This document shows, piece by piece, positions 1 to 6,199 of a stretch of DNA of 7,273 bases. This DNA comes from Roseburia sp. CAG:303. Lineage in GTDB: Bacteria > Bacillota > Clostridia > Lachnospirales > Lachnospiraceae. Where the stretch lies: positions 1 through 7,273 of the forward strand of contig FR900106.1 of NCBI GenBank assembly GCA_000437755.1, given 5' to 3'. Numbering within the stretch: position 1 is the first letter of the stretch; each line of letters opens with the position of its first letter. The position numbers and the translations under genes are program-made. The notes below the pieces were generated by a model. The model saw nothing but the letters and a program-made list of their open reading frames with translations. It was not told the DNA's origin and searched no databases.

Positions 1-627
1 TTTAACCAGCTGGATCAAAATGAAAATGCTATCTGGAGTCTTCTGATGGCAGCCGGTTACCTGAAACCGGAACAGGTGGAATACCGGGGCGAATTAATGA
101 AACCATGGTATCACTTAAAAATTACCAATCTGGAAACCCGTTCCATGTTTGCGGATATGTTTGCCGGATGGTTCCGGAACAGCGATTCCTCTTATGGTCA
201 TTTTATTCAGGCACTGATTCAGGGAGATCTGGAAGCCATGAATTACTTCATGAACCGGCTTTGTCTTGCCACATTCAGCTACTTTGATGTTAGTCAGGAC
301 GAACCAGAACGGTTTTATCACGGCTTTGTCCTTGGACTTATGGCAGAACAGCAGGACAGTTACACCCTGAAATCCAACCGGGAAAGCGGCTTTGGCAGAT
401 ATGATGTCATGATGATTCCAAAGCAGGAAAATCTGCCTGCCATTATTATCGAATTCAAATCAAAAAGCAGGATGAGAGCAGAAACTCTTGAAGAAGCACT
501 TCAGGCAGCTTTAAAACAAATCGAAGAGAAAAACTATGATGCAGAACTTCTTTCCCTCGGATTTTCAAAAGACAGAATCCGACATTATGGCTTTGCATTT
601 GAAGGCAAAAAAGTGCTAATCGGATAA
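1..627 (+). CDS. AAA-ATPase-like / PD-(D/E)XK nuclease-fold protein, C-terminal part
   Basis: The reading frame is open to the first base of the window, so this is the last 208 residues of a longer protein. The ATG at 46 is an internal Met, because the codons before it (FNQLDQNENAIWSLL) continue the family pattern leading into GYLKPEQ. Near the C-terminus, FYHGFVLGLMA is followed by NRESGFGRYDVMM and then AIIIEFKSK. This is the D...ExK core of the PD-(D/E)XK fold (D135, E151, K153 of the fragment). The arrangement matches the widespread family with an N-terminal AAA-ATPase-like domain and a C-terminal DUF1703-type nuclease-fold domain (usually about 500-580 residues), which is abundant in gut Clostridia and Bacteroidetes. 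Its biological role is not established, and a nuclease or mobile-element link is only inferred from the fold. The gene ends in TAA at 625-627, 24 bases before a large hairpin. Confidence 0.85.
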   Translation, partial: FNQLDQNENAIWSLLMAAGYLKPEQVEYRGELMKPWYHLKITNLETRSMFADMFAGWFRNSDSSYGHFIQALIQGDLEAMNYFMNRLCLATFSYFDVSQDEPERFYHGFVLGLMAEQQDSYTLKSNRESGFGRYDVMMIPKQENLPAIIIEFKSKSRMRAETLEEALQAALKQIEEKNYDAELLSLGFSKDRIRHYGFAFEGKKVLIG

Positions 628-651
628 CCGGAAAATTTTCATCCGAAACAG

Positions 652-731
652 ATAACACAGAAAAAGAGAAGCTCGAAACAGCAACCGATTCTACCATCGC
701 TGTTTCATGCTTCTCTTTCTTCCTGTGTTAT
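652..731. terminator. Large two-way hairpin terminator between convergent genes
   Basis: The left arm (652-682, ATAACACAG, then AAAAAGAGAAGC, then GAAACAGC) pairs with the right arm (699-731, GCTGTTTC, then GCTTCTCTTTCTT, then CCTGTGTTAT) around a 16-base loop. The central and middle stem segments match exactly, with a two-base internal mismatch and a small indel. Read on the minus strand, the GAGAAGC stem is followed by TTTTTC. Read on the plus strand, it is followed by TTTCTTCC. It can therefore serve the upstream plus-strand gene and the decayed minus-strand gene, whose stop codon (705-707) lies inside the right arm. Confidence 0.65.
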
Positions 732-1602
732 GTTTCCTTCTGTCGTTACAGAACTTCCTATGCGGCTGCCATTGATATCATACGTTACCGTCATGCCAAT
801 GTTAGAGGGCTGACCTTCTTCCATGACAAAGTTCCCTCCATAAATACCGAACCCGGAGTTTGCATAGAAGAAACTGCTGTCCTCATAACTTTTTCCACAT
901 TCTGCTTCATCATTCGCTTTCTGGGCTTCTGTGTATACCAAATCCGCATAGTCTTTTGAATCGTATGTGCAGACCCAGTTCCCTGATTTTGTCTGCTGTT
1001 TTGTATAACAGCCTGTATACATCATATATGCATAATTGGACATTAAAATATGTGTTTCGCCATTAAAGTATCTTGGATAATTATTCATATCTGTTCCCAG
1101 ACATGGGGCATAACGATAATAGTCCTGTGCCGAAAATGCATAACAGCCTGGTTGGTCTTTCATATAGAAGATATAAACCGGTTCTACTATAATGTACCAT
1201 TTCTCATAAAATTCAGATACTGTGGATGGTATCCACGAAGTTGATACCCCTGCATTTGTAAGTAAGGTCTGACAGTGCATTTCCTGTTTCCGGCAATGTT
1301 GCAGAAATAAGATACCCCTCTTCTGTTTCTTCTATGGACAGAGTTGGTAGCCGCTGTTCTTTTTCTCATGCTGTTCTCCTTTCTGATATCCTCAATGTGC
1401 AAATTTCTACCTCGGTCGGAGTCTCTGTTTCTGTTTCCGTTTCGGTCTGCTCTTTTTCGTCTGATTCTTTCTTTAACTGGGTAATTTCTGTTTTCTTATC
1501 ATTTTCCCTGTTTCCTGCACTGACACAGAAGATCCCTGCTCCTACGATCAGAATGGCTTCGACCCACTTTTTCTTATTATGTTTTATTTGTAACGCAAAC
1601 AT
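705..1602 (-). pseudogene. Decayed gene for a probable membrane-anchored extracytoplasmic protein
   Basis: Three minus-strand reading pieces join into one plausible protein. The first (from ATG 1602) gives a lysine-rich start, a membrane segment (WVEAILIVGAGIFCVSAG, residues 13-30) and a charged stretch ending in Thr-Glu repeats. The second, reaching about 1262, reads LSIEETEEGYLISATLPETG. The third (to 705) is a Tyr-rich domain containing SEFYEKWYIIVEPVYIFY. The last switch is explained exactly by a tandem GTAA duplication at 1258-1265: removing one copy gives ALSDLTNAGVSTSW. The earlier switch fits one extra A in the five-A run at 1360-1364 and perhaps one lost base at 1401-1406. An alternative is two genes, because the first frame's TGA overlaps an ATG (1369) that has a good AGGAG six bases upstream. 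The product family is not recognised. The start at 1602 lacks a clear ribosome binding site. Confidence 0.6.
1419..1448 (-). repeat. Degenerate hexamer repeat encoding Thr-Glu dipeptides
   Basis: On the plus strand CTGTTT occurs at 1425-1430 and 1431-1436, followed by the variants CCGTTT and CGGTCT. On the coding strand this is GAAACA-type hexamers giving TETETETE just after a lysine/glutamate stretch. Loss or gain of whole units would lengthen or shorten a hydrophilic stalk between the membrane segment and the outer domain without changing the frame. Confidence 0.5.
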
Positions 1603-1784
1603 ATGTTATGCTTTTTCGTTATATATGCTTGATATACTACATCGTTTATCAGTTTTTGCCAATCAAACATTATGCTTTTTCATGATATTTTTATTCGTTA
1701 TATTACCTTTGTCTGATTTCATCTAAAAAAAGGCTGAAAATCCTTATAAAATAAGGGGTATCAAGAAAGAAAGAGGTGCTTTTA
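1603..1784. promoter_or_regulatory. Divergent A/T-rich control region with a repeated 12-mer
   Basis: This stretch separates the minus-strand decayed gene from the plus-strand repressor gene. The 12-mer TTATGCTTTTTC occurs twice in the same orientation (1606-1617 and 1670-1681). Each copy is preceded by CAAACAT, and CGTTATAT occurs at 1617-1624 and 1696-1703. Repeats of this kind beside an XRE-type regulator are candidate operators for autoregulation; that role is inferred. A TATAAA at 1745-1750 could be the -10 of the repressor gene, but I see no convincing -35 for it. Confidence 0.4.
1634..1662 (-). promoter_or_regulatory. Possible sigma-A promoter of the decayed minus-strand gene
   Basis: On the minus strand TTGGCA (1657-1662) is separated by 17 bases from TAGTAT (1634-1639). 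That is five of six and four of six matches to the -35 and -10 consensus. Transcription would start near 1627, about 25 bases before the ATG at 1602. The position is right for the gene, but the -10 box is weak. Confidence 0.4.
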
Positions 1785-1787
1785 ATG
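1771..1787 (+). promoter_or_regulatory. Ribosome binding site deciding the repressor start
   Basis: AGAGGTG ends at 1778, six bases before the ATG at 1785. The alternative GTG start at 1776 lies inside this Shine-Dalgarno sequence and so is very unlikely to be used. Confidence 0.65.
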
Positions 1788-2111
1788 AACGATACTTTAA
1801 TGAAAATCCAAAAACTAATGAACGAAAGAAACTGGTCACTTTACAAGCTGGCAAAGGAGTCCGATATTCCTTATTCCTCGCTGAATTCCCTGTTCCTGAA
1901 GAATAACCAGCCTACATTGTCTACATTGGAGAAAATATGCAAAGGTTTCCATATTACGCTGGGTGAATTCTTTTCAAATAATACACCTTTCCGTGATATT
2001 TCCTCGGAATACAGCAAAGATGAACGGGAACTGATTGAATCTTTCCGGAATCTTAACAGATCTAACAAGAAACTGCTCCTTGCCTTCATAAAACTTCTGC
2101 ATAATTATTAA
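1785..2111 (+). CDS. XRE-family helix-turn-helix transcriptional regulator
   Basis: This is a 108-residue protein with an N-terminal Cro/C1-type HTH domain at about residues 5-64. WSLYKLAKESDIPYSSL forms the first two helices with the turn, the recognition helix lies around SSLNSLFLKNNQPTL, and TLEKICKGFHITLGEFF closes the domain in the way typical of the family. Residues 65-108 (SKDERELIESFRNLNRSNKKLLLAF) form a short helical tail, as in small repressors where this part mediates dimerisation. The start at 1785 is chosen because AGAGGTG lies at the right spacing. It is transcribed away from the decayed gene and toward the DUF11 gene 136 bases downstream. It probably controls itself and one or both neighbours through the repeats in 1603-1784, which is inferred. 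The DNA target and inducer cannot be read from the sequence. Confidence 0.85.
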   Translation: MNDTLMKIQKLMNERNWSLYKLAKESDIPYSSLNSLFLKNNQPTLSTLEKICKGFHITLGEFFSNNTPFRDISSEYSKDERELIESFRNLNRSNKKLLLAFIKLLHNY

Positions 2112-2149
2112 ACCACATGGACCAACATCCATTCTCTTACATATATTAT

Positions 2150-2213
2150 ATTGTGATGTGTTCGACGATTGCAGAAATTACACAATAATACTGTAAATCC
2201 TGCAGTCCGAACA
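2150..2213 (+). promoter_or_regulatory. Leader region with nested inverted repeats upstream of the DUF11 gene
   Basis: The left arm TGTTCGACGATTGCAG (2159-2174) is an imperfect inverted repeat of CTGCAGTCCGAACA (2200-2213), with a 25-base interval. A shorter pair, ATTGTG (2150-2155) and CACAAT (2181-2186), overlaps it. Within the interval AATAAT (2184-2189) could act as a -10 element. The structure could be an operator or an RNA hairpin in the leader. There is no U-run after it, so it is not a normal terminator of the repressor gene. Confidence 0.35.
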
Positions 2214-2247
2214 AATCCGAAACTATTTAAGAGAAAGGATAATAATT

Positions 2248-3099
2248 ATGGCACGTTTTACCAATCAGGCACAGCTGCGCTATGGAAATGCAGTAGCTAA
2301 TTCCAATATTGCAGTCGGTGAAATATTAGAAGTTCTGTCCGCAACCAAAACCGCAGTCAGAAACACTTATGAACAAAACGATACAATCACTTATATTATC
2401 AGCATTGTTAATTCCGGAAATACCGCTTTCACCGGAATTACAGTTTCTGATAATCTTGGATCTTATAACTTTGATACTGGAACTCTTGTTCCTCTGAGTT
2501 ATATTCCTGATACCATTAAGTATTATATCAATGGGGTACTCCAAGCAAATCCTGTTGTTACCGCAGGTCCGCCTCTGACCGTTACAGGTCTTAGTATTCC
2601 GGCAAACGGAAATATTACCATAGCCTATGAAACTGCGACAAATCAGTTTGCACCATTGGGAAGCGGTTCCGTAATCCGCAACACGGCTACCATATCAGGA
2701 GTTGGCATTACACCTGTGGAAATAACCGAAGAGGTAACTTCTGACAGTGCTCCGCTTTTGACAATTACAAAGTCTGTCAGTCCTGTACCAGTAACGGAAA
2801 ACAGTACCCTGACTTATACTTTTGTAATTCAGAATACGGGAAATGCACCGGCAACTGCCGAAACGGATGCTGTTATCACGGATGCATTTAATCCGATATT
2901 AACCAATCTGACTGCCTCCTTCAATGGAACGGCATGGACGGAAACAACAAATTATACTTATGATGAAACTACAGGGTTATTTACAACTAACGCAGGACAG
3001 ATTACCGTTCCTGCTGCCACTTATACACAGGATGCGGCTACGGGTGCATGGATTATTAATCCTGGAGTAAGTACCCTGATTATTACTGGTACTGTATAA
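2248..3099 (+). CDS. DUF11 repeat protein without signal peptide
   Basis: This is a 283-residue protein with two related beta-sandwich repeats of the DUF11 type. Repeat one runs from about residue 31 (SATKTAVRNTYEQNDTITY, then IVNSGNTAFTGITVSDNLG). Repeat two runs from about 172 (TITKSVSPVPVTENSTLTY, then VIQNTGNAPATAETDAVITD). The start is supported by GAAAGGA eight bases before the ATG, and the N-terminus (MARFTNQAQLRYGNAV) resembles a family I remember from Clostridia that also begins MxxFTNQAQL. DUF11 domains usually occur in exported surface proteins, but here there is no signal peptide, membrane segment or sorting motif. Composition is rich in Thr, Asn and Val, with very few Lys. Function is unknown; a structural, self-assembling or phage/spore-surface role is possible but only a guess. 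It follows the XRE gene and ends 81 bases before a strong terminator. A coding-looking tail lies just after the stop in another frame. Confidence 0.8.
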   Translation: MARFTNQAQLRYGNAVANSNIAVGEILEVLSATKTAVRNTYEQNDTITYIISIVNSGNTAFTGITVSDNLGSYNFDTGTLVPLSYIPDTIKYYINGVLQANPVVTAGPPLTVTGLSIPANGNITIAYETATNQFAPLGSGSVIRNTATISGVGITPVEITEEVTSDSAPLLTITKSVSPVPVTENSTLTYTFVIQNTGNAPATAETDAVITDAFNPILTNLTASFNGTAWTETTNYTYDETTGLFTTNAGQITVPAATYTQDAATGAWIINPGVSTLIITGTV

Positions 3100-3179
3100 T
3101 CTATGCTGATACTCCGGCTGTAATTCCAGAAAATCCTGAAAAATACAGTCTGGCTGAATAACCATTAATGTACAAAAAT

Positions 3180-3233
3180 TCCGGGCAGAAGCCGGACACT
3201 TTTTAAATGTCCGGTCTCTCCCGGATATTTTTA
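3180..3233. terminator. Strong two-way rho-independent terminator
   Basis: An outer stem TCCGGG (3180-3185) pairs with CCCGGA (3220-3225). An inner stem CCGGACA (3192-3198) pairs with TGTCCGG (3208-3214) around a nine-base loop. On the plus strand the stem is followed by TATTTTTATT, which ends the DUF11 gene. On the minus strand it is followed by AATTTTTG, which ends the restriction operon. The A/T-rich bases 3234-3255 hold nothing else that I recognise. Confidence 0.85.
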
Positions 3234-3255
3234 TTATTTCTCTTATAACAAATAA

Positions 3256-4500
3256 TTAATTTTCGCTTTGATTACTTAACTTCTGATATATTTCTTCCAG
3301 TGCATTACGGAAAGATCCTTTTGTAATCTTGAGTTCACCGGATTCTGATCTCGCTGCAACGGTTTTGCCCTGATAACCTGCCTGCTCAAATTCTGCAATA
3401 ATACTGGACCAGCTTCCGAGATTTGCCACTTTATGCGGACATTTTCCCAGTATCATGGCTGCATACCGGTTGCTGCTATGGACTCTCTTTGATACTCCTA
3501 CAATTTTCTTATAATCCACCTGAAATTCAATATCATTTTTGGCAAATCCATATTCTTTTTTAGCAATCGCCTGCATGATTTCCAGTGTAATTCCTGCATC
3601 TCCCAATACAAGAATTTTCTGGTTTCCTTTGAGCAGTTCATGTCCTCTTTTTCCTTCTTCTTCGTTCTTCTGCTGCTCCCTTGCCAATGCCTGCTCTTCT
3701 TCCTGCTGTTTAAAATCCCGGATATGCAGAATAGTTTCATGATATTCTTCATTTTTCTTTGTCAGTTCCCGGATTACAGATTCACTCTGCTTTTCATTTT
3801 TTGAAATAATTTCCAGCAATTCTGAAATATATGCTTCCATTCCCTGGATTTTATCCATAAGAAGCCCAATGGTTATCTCTTCTTCTTCGTTCTGCTGTCT
3901 GGTAATTATCTCTTCTGTTATTAGTTCTTCTGCTTCCTCTTTCAAATTTTCTTCCGCACTGTCCTCAGGACTGCTTTCTTCTACTGCCTCAAATATAAAG
4001 TTTAATGCCTTGATTTTTCTTGCCATCTCTGAATCGCACGAATCCTGCTCTTCCGGATCTGATGCCTGGACATCTTCATAACCTATATATTTCAGCTTCC
4101 TGTCCTGGATTTTCCGATTGTATTTATCAAGAAAACGTCTGTAATTCTGCTCTGTCACAGGAGTCTTCTTATTATAATTTTTTACATAATCTGCAAGGCT
4201 GCGGAATGTCCCCGTATAATTTCCAATGTATACGTTTCCATTTTTATAAAGACATACCATAAGCGGACGCTCCTTTGTGTCAAGATACCCGGTATCCAGC
4301 CACACATATCTGGAATCCTTCTGCTCTTCCACGGAACTTCCCAGTTTTTCATCGATATAAAATTTTGTCGCTTTCTCATTACAGATAAATTTTTTGATTA
4401 ACCCTGCATCCGCTCTCCGTCCGGAGGCTTTGTATATTATATCCAATACTTTTTCTATTTCGCTGATAATAATTTTATCCTGAATAATAAGTTCTCCCAT
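3256..4500 (-). CDS. Unknown coiled-coil protein with C-terminal Rossmann-like (DUF2325-like) domain
   Basis: This is a 414-residue protein, the last gene of the restriction operon, starting 21 bases after the endonuclease stop. AGAGGT seven bases before the ATG supports the start. Residues 1-140 form a folded domain that I do not recognise, with YVWLDTGYL (65-73) and VYIGNYTGTFRSLADYV (90-106). Residues 141-210 are extremely acidic. Residues about 210-290 are heptad-like and rich in Glu, Lys and Gln, so probably a coiled coil. Residues 294-407 look like a small alpha/beta domain: KILVLGD (295-301), CPHKVANLGSWSSII (354-368) and LKITKGSFRNALEEI (390-404). From memory this resembles a DUF2325-like domain with a PHsg...SSII and LKITK signature seen in phage and mobile-element proteins. 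No catalytic motif is evident. Because it shares the DpnII-type transcript, a role in defence (sensing, control or an added effector) is inferred. It has no signal peptide. Confidence 0.75.
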   Translation of the reverse strand: MGELIIQDKIIISEIEKVLDIIYKASGRRADAGLIKKFICNEKATKFYIDEKLGSSVEEQKDSRYVWLDTGYLDTKERPLMVCLYKNGNVYIGNYTGTFRSLADYVKNYNKKTPVTEQNYRRFLDKYNRKIQDRKLKYIGYEDVQASDPEEQDSCDSEMARKIKALNFIFEAVEESSPEDSAEENLKEEAEELITEEIITRQQNEEEEITIGLLMDKIQGMEAYISELLEIISKNEKQSESVIRELTKKNEEYHETILHIRDFKQQEEEQALAREQQKNEEEGKRGHELLKGNQKILVLGDAGITLEIMQAIAKKEYGFAKNDIEFQVDYKKIVGVSKRVHSSNRYAAMILGKCPHKVANLGSWSSIIAEFEQAGYQGKTVAARSESGELKITKGSFRNALEEIYQKLSNQSEN

Positions 4501-4521
4501 ATCTTTACCTCTTCTGTATTT

Positions 4522-5385
4522 CTAAATAAATAGCTTATTCATTATGTTATTCTCCATATCATCTATATTATACAATGTTTCCATGACATCAAATGTCTCC
4601 CTTAAGTTTTCTTTTGCATTCCACCAGCCTGTACCGTCTGTAAACCATACAAAAGTAAAACCGTCTATCGTATCCGCCTCCTGTGAAAGCATTTTGTAGC
4701 TTCGTGCCGTTTCATTTAATTTTGAACCGCTGCTGGCATAAAAATTCGTCTCAACCGCATATATCATCTGATCTGTCTTTATGACAAAATCAAATCGCTT
4801 CGCAGCTTTTCCCTGATTGGACAAAGCAGATAAATCGATATTCCATTTTTTCTCCACATCTTTTAAATACATTTCTTTAAAATAATTTCTGTCTTTTTCA
4901 AATCCGGCTTCCTGTATGTATTTTTCCACAAGATCTTCCATGAGATGGCCACCTCTGTTCTTTCTTGCATTTGAATCCAGACCCGCTTCAACCCCTGTTA
5001 CATAATCAATCAGATTACCTGTGATATGATTCTGGAGCAAATCAAACAGTCCTGTTTTTCGCATAAATTCCCTGTATCTGTCCACATTGTAATTCATCTT
5101 CTTAAAATCATACAAAAACTGTCCATCTTCATCCTGTGCATAGATCTTATTTTCTCTTACTGCCAGCAGAAGCGGAATGCACTTCAATGTTTCCGGATAT
5201 CTGGTTATGATTTTTTCAAAATCTTCTTCCATATTTTTTGAGCCAACCAGTGCATTTAAAATATTTAATTCAATTTTCCATTCTTCGATATTCCGTATTA
5301 TTTTAGGAAAATCACTGTAATAATCATAGGTTGCTATACTTGGTTTGAAGGTTGCAATCCACTGTTCAAAATTTCTATTATTCAT
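4522..5385 (-). CDS. dpnB: DpnII/MboI-family type II restriction endonuclease (predicted GATC)
   Basis: This 287-residue protein has almost the length I recall for DpnII (288). Family hallmarks are ARKNRGGHLME (140-150), KRFDFVI (196-202), AVETNFY (210-216) and GSKLNETARSY (220-230), then FVWFTDGTGW (245-254). The putative catalytic residues are E150, D199 and E212. The residue two after E212 is Asn (ETN) instead of the usual Lys of PD-(D/E)XK enzymes, and I recall the same Asn in relatives of MboI and DpnII. The enzyme would cut unmethylated GATC in duplex DNA; the specificity is inferred from the family and the DpnM/DpnA partners. Its ATG overlaps the end of the upstream methylase gene by eight bases (ATGAATAA), with GGAGA nine bases upstream, so translation is probably coupled. 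This fits the need for methylation before cutting. Confidence 0.9.
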   Translation of the reverse strand: MNNRNFEQWIATFKPSIATYDYYSDFPKIIRNIEEWKIELNILNALVGSKNMEEDFEKIITRYPETLKCIPLLLAVRENKIYAQDEDGQFLYDFKKMNYNVDRYREFMRKTGLFDLLQNHITGNLIDYVTGVEAGLDSNARKNRGGHLMEDLVEKYIQEAGFEKDRNYFKEMYLKDVEKKWNIDLSALSNQGKAAKRFDFVIKTDQMIYAVETNFYASSGSKLNETARSYKMLSQEADTIDGFTFVWFTDGTGWWNAKENLRETFDVMETLYNIDDMENNIMNKLFI

Positions 5386-6178
5386 CTGTTATTTTCTCCA
5401 GTCTTCTCTTTGTCAGTTCCAGATATTCTTCCTCAAAGTCTATTCCGATAAAATTTCTACCGTTTTTGAGGGCTGCTACCCCGGTTGTGCCTGAACCGCA
5501 GAATGGATCAAGAATGATCTGGTTTTCTGTTGTTGATGCAAGTATGATTCTTTCGAGCAGATATTCCGGCTTCTGTGTCGGATGTTTTCCTTCCGTTTTC
5601 TCGGATGGTCTGGTCAGAGAGCCTGTCCACACATCTTTCATCTGTTTCCCGCCATTTATTTCTTTCATTTTCTGGTAATCAAAAAAATGCCGTGACTTCT
5701 TATCATTCTTTTTTGCCCACAAAATGGTTTCTGTAGAATGAGTGAAGCATCGACATGCTAAGTTTGGTGGTGGATTTGTTTTCTGCCATGTTATGTTATT
5801 AATTATTTTGAAGCCTTCCTGCTCCAATGCCATACCAATCGAATATATATTGTGTAATGTTCCTGATATCCATATTGTGCCATCCGGCTTTAATACTTTC
5901 TTACATAACCTGATCCACTTTCTGTTAAACTTGTGTTTCTCATTCACTCCGGTTCCATTTGCTGAAATTCTGTCCCAGGACCCCTTATTTACAGATACCA
6001 TTTTTCCCGCCTGACAGGTAATGCCATCGTTGCTGAGAAAATACGGCGGATCTGCAAATATCATATCCACAGATTCCGGCTTTATCTTCGTAAGGATCTT
6101 AAACGAGTCCCCCAGAACCAGCCCCGCCTGACAAGTTTCATAATAAAACGGTACTTTTTTTATAAATAAGTCTTCCAT
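5378..6178 (-). CDS. dpnA: DpnA-like DNA adenine methyltransferase (second methylase)
   Basis: This is a 266-residue N6/N4-type DNA methyltransferase in the beta-class motif order. The catalytic DPPY (43-46, FADPPYFLSNDG) lies near the N-terminus. HPTQKP (199-204) and the S-adenosylmethionine-binding DPFCGSGTTG (224-233) with GIDFEEEYLE (245-254) lie near the C-terminus. Length, motif order and gene position match DpnA of the DpnII system, which in Streptococcus pneumoniae methylates GATC adenine in both duplex and single-stranded DNA and protects incoming transforming plasmids. An in-frame TAA immediately precedes the ATG at 6178, so the start cannot be earlier. The only Shine-Dalgarno sequence (AGGAG, 6195-6199) sits 16 bases away, which is unusually far. 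The gene begins 21 bases after the dpnM stop and overlaps the endonuclease gene. Confidence 0.9.
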   Translation of the reverse strand: MEDLFIKKVPFYYETCQAGLVLGDSFKILTKIKPESVDMIFADPPYFLSNDGITCQAGKMVSVNKGSWDRISANGTGVNEKHKFNRKWIRLCKKVLKPDGTIWISGTLHNIYSIGMALEQEGFKIINNITWQKTNPPPNLACRCFTHSTETILWAKKNDKKSRHFFDYQKMKEINGGKQMKDVWTGSLTRPSEKTEGKHPTQKPEYLLERIILASTTENQIILDPFCGSGTTGVAALKNGRNFIGIDFEEEYLELTKRRLEKITDE

Positions 6179-6194
6179 TTATTGTTATTATATT

Positions 6195-6199
6195 CTCCT
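6195..6199 (-). promoter_or_regulatory. Distant ribosome binding site of dpnA
   Basis: AGGAG directly follows the dpnM stop codon (6200-6202) but lies 16 bases from the dpnA ATG, compared with the usual five to nine. The spacer is pure A/T with one C. This may lower translation of DpnA relative to DpnM, or favour re-initiation by ribosomes leaving dpnM. Confidence 0.5.

Noticed and set aside
455..697. 80-codon minus-strand reading frame
   Set aside because: It starts inside the large terminator hairpin and runs antisense to a well-supported coding region.
705..1280. Independent gene starting at the ATG at 1280
   Set aside because: AGG lies too close to that ATG for a ribosome binding site, and removing the GTAA duplication joins the frame smoothly to upstream coding sequence.
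1270..1310. LPETG sortase-like motif in the decayed gene's middle piece (ATLPETGNAL)
   Set aside because: A sorting signal needs a following hydrophobic stretch and a basic tail at the C-terminus. Here more than 180 residues of soluble-looking sequence follow, so the match is chance.
1334..1726. 130-codon plus-strand reading frame rich in Ser and Phe
   Set aside because: It is the antisense shadow of the Thr-Glu repeat region and the control region; it has no ribosome binding site and a composition expected of reversed repeats.
1776..1784. GTG start of the XRE regulator at 1776
   Set aside because: It lies within the Shine-Dalgarno sequence that serves the ATG at 1785.
3236..3252. ATTTCTC-ATAACAAAT similarity between 3236-3252 and 7158-7173 as possible cassette-flanking direct repeats
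   Set aside because: The match is short with a two-base gap, and the second copy lies in ferredoxin codons on the far side of the dpnM promoter, so chance is the better explanation.
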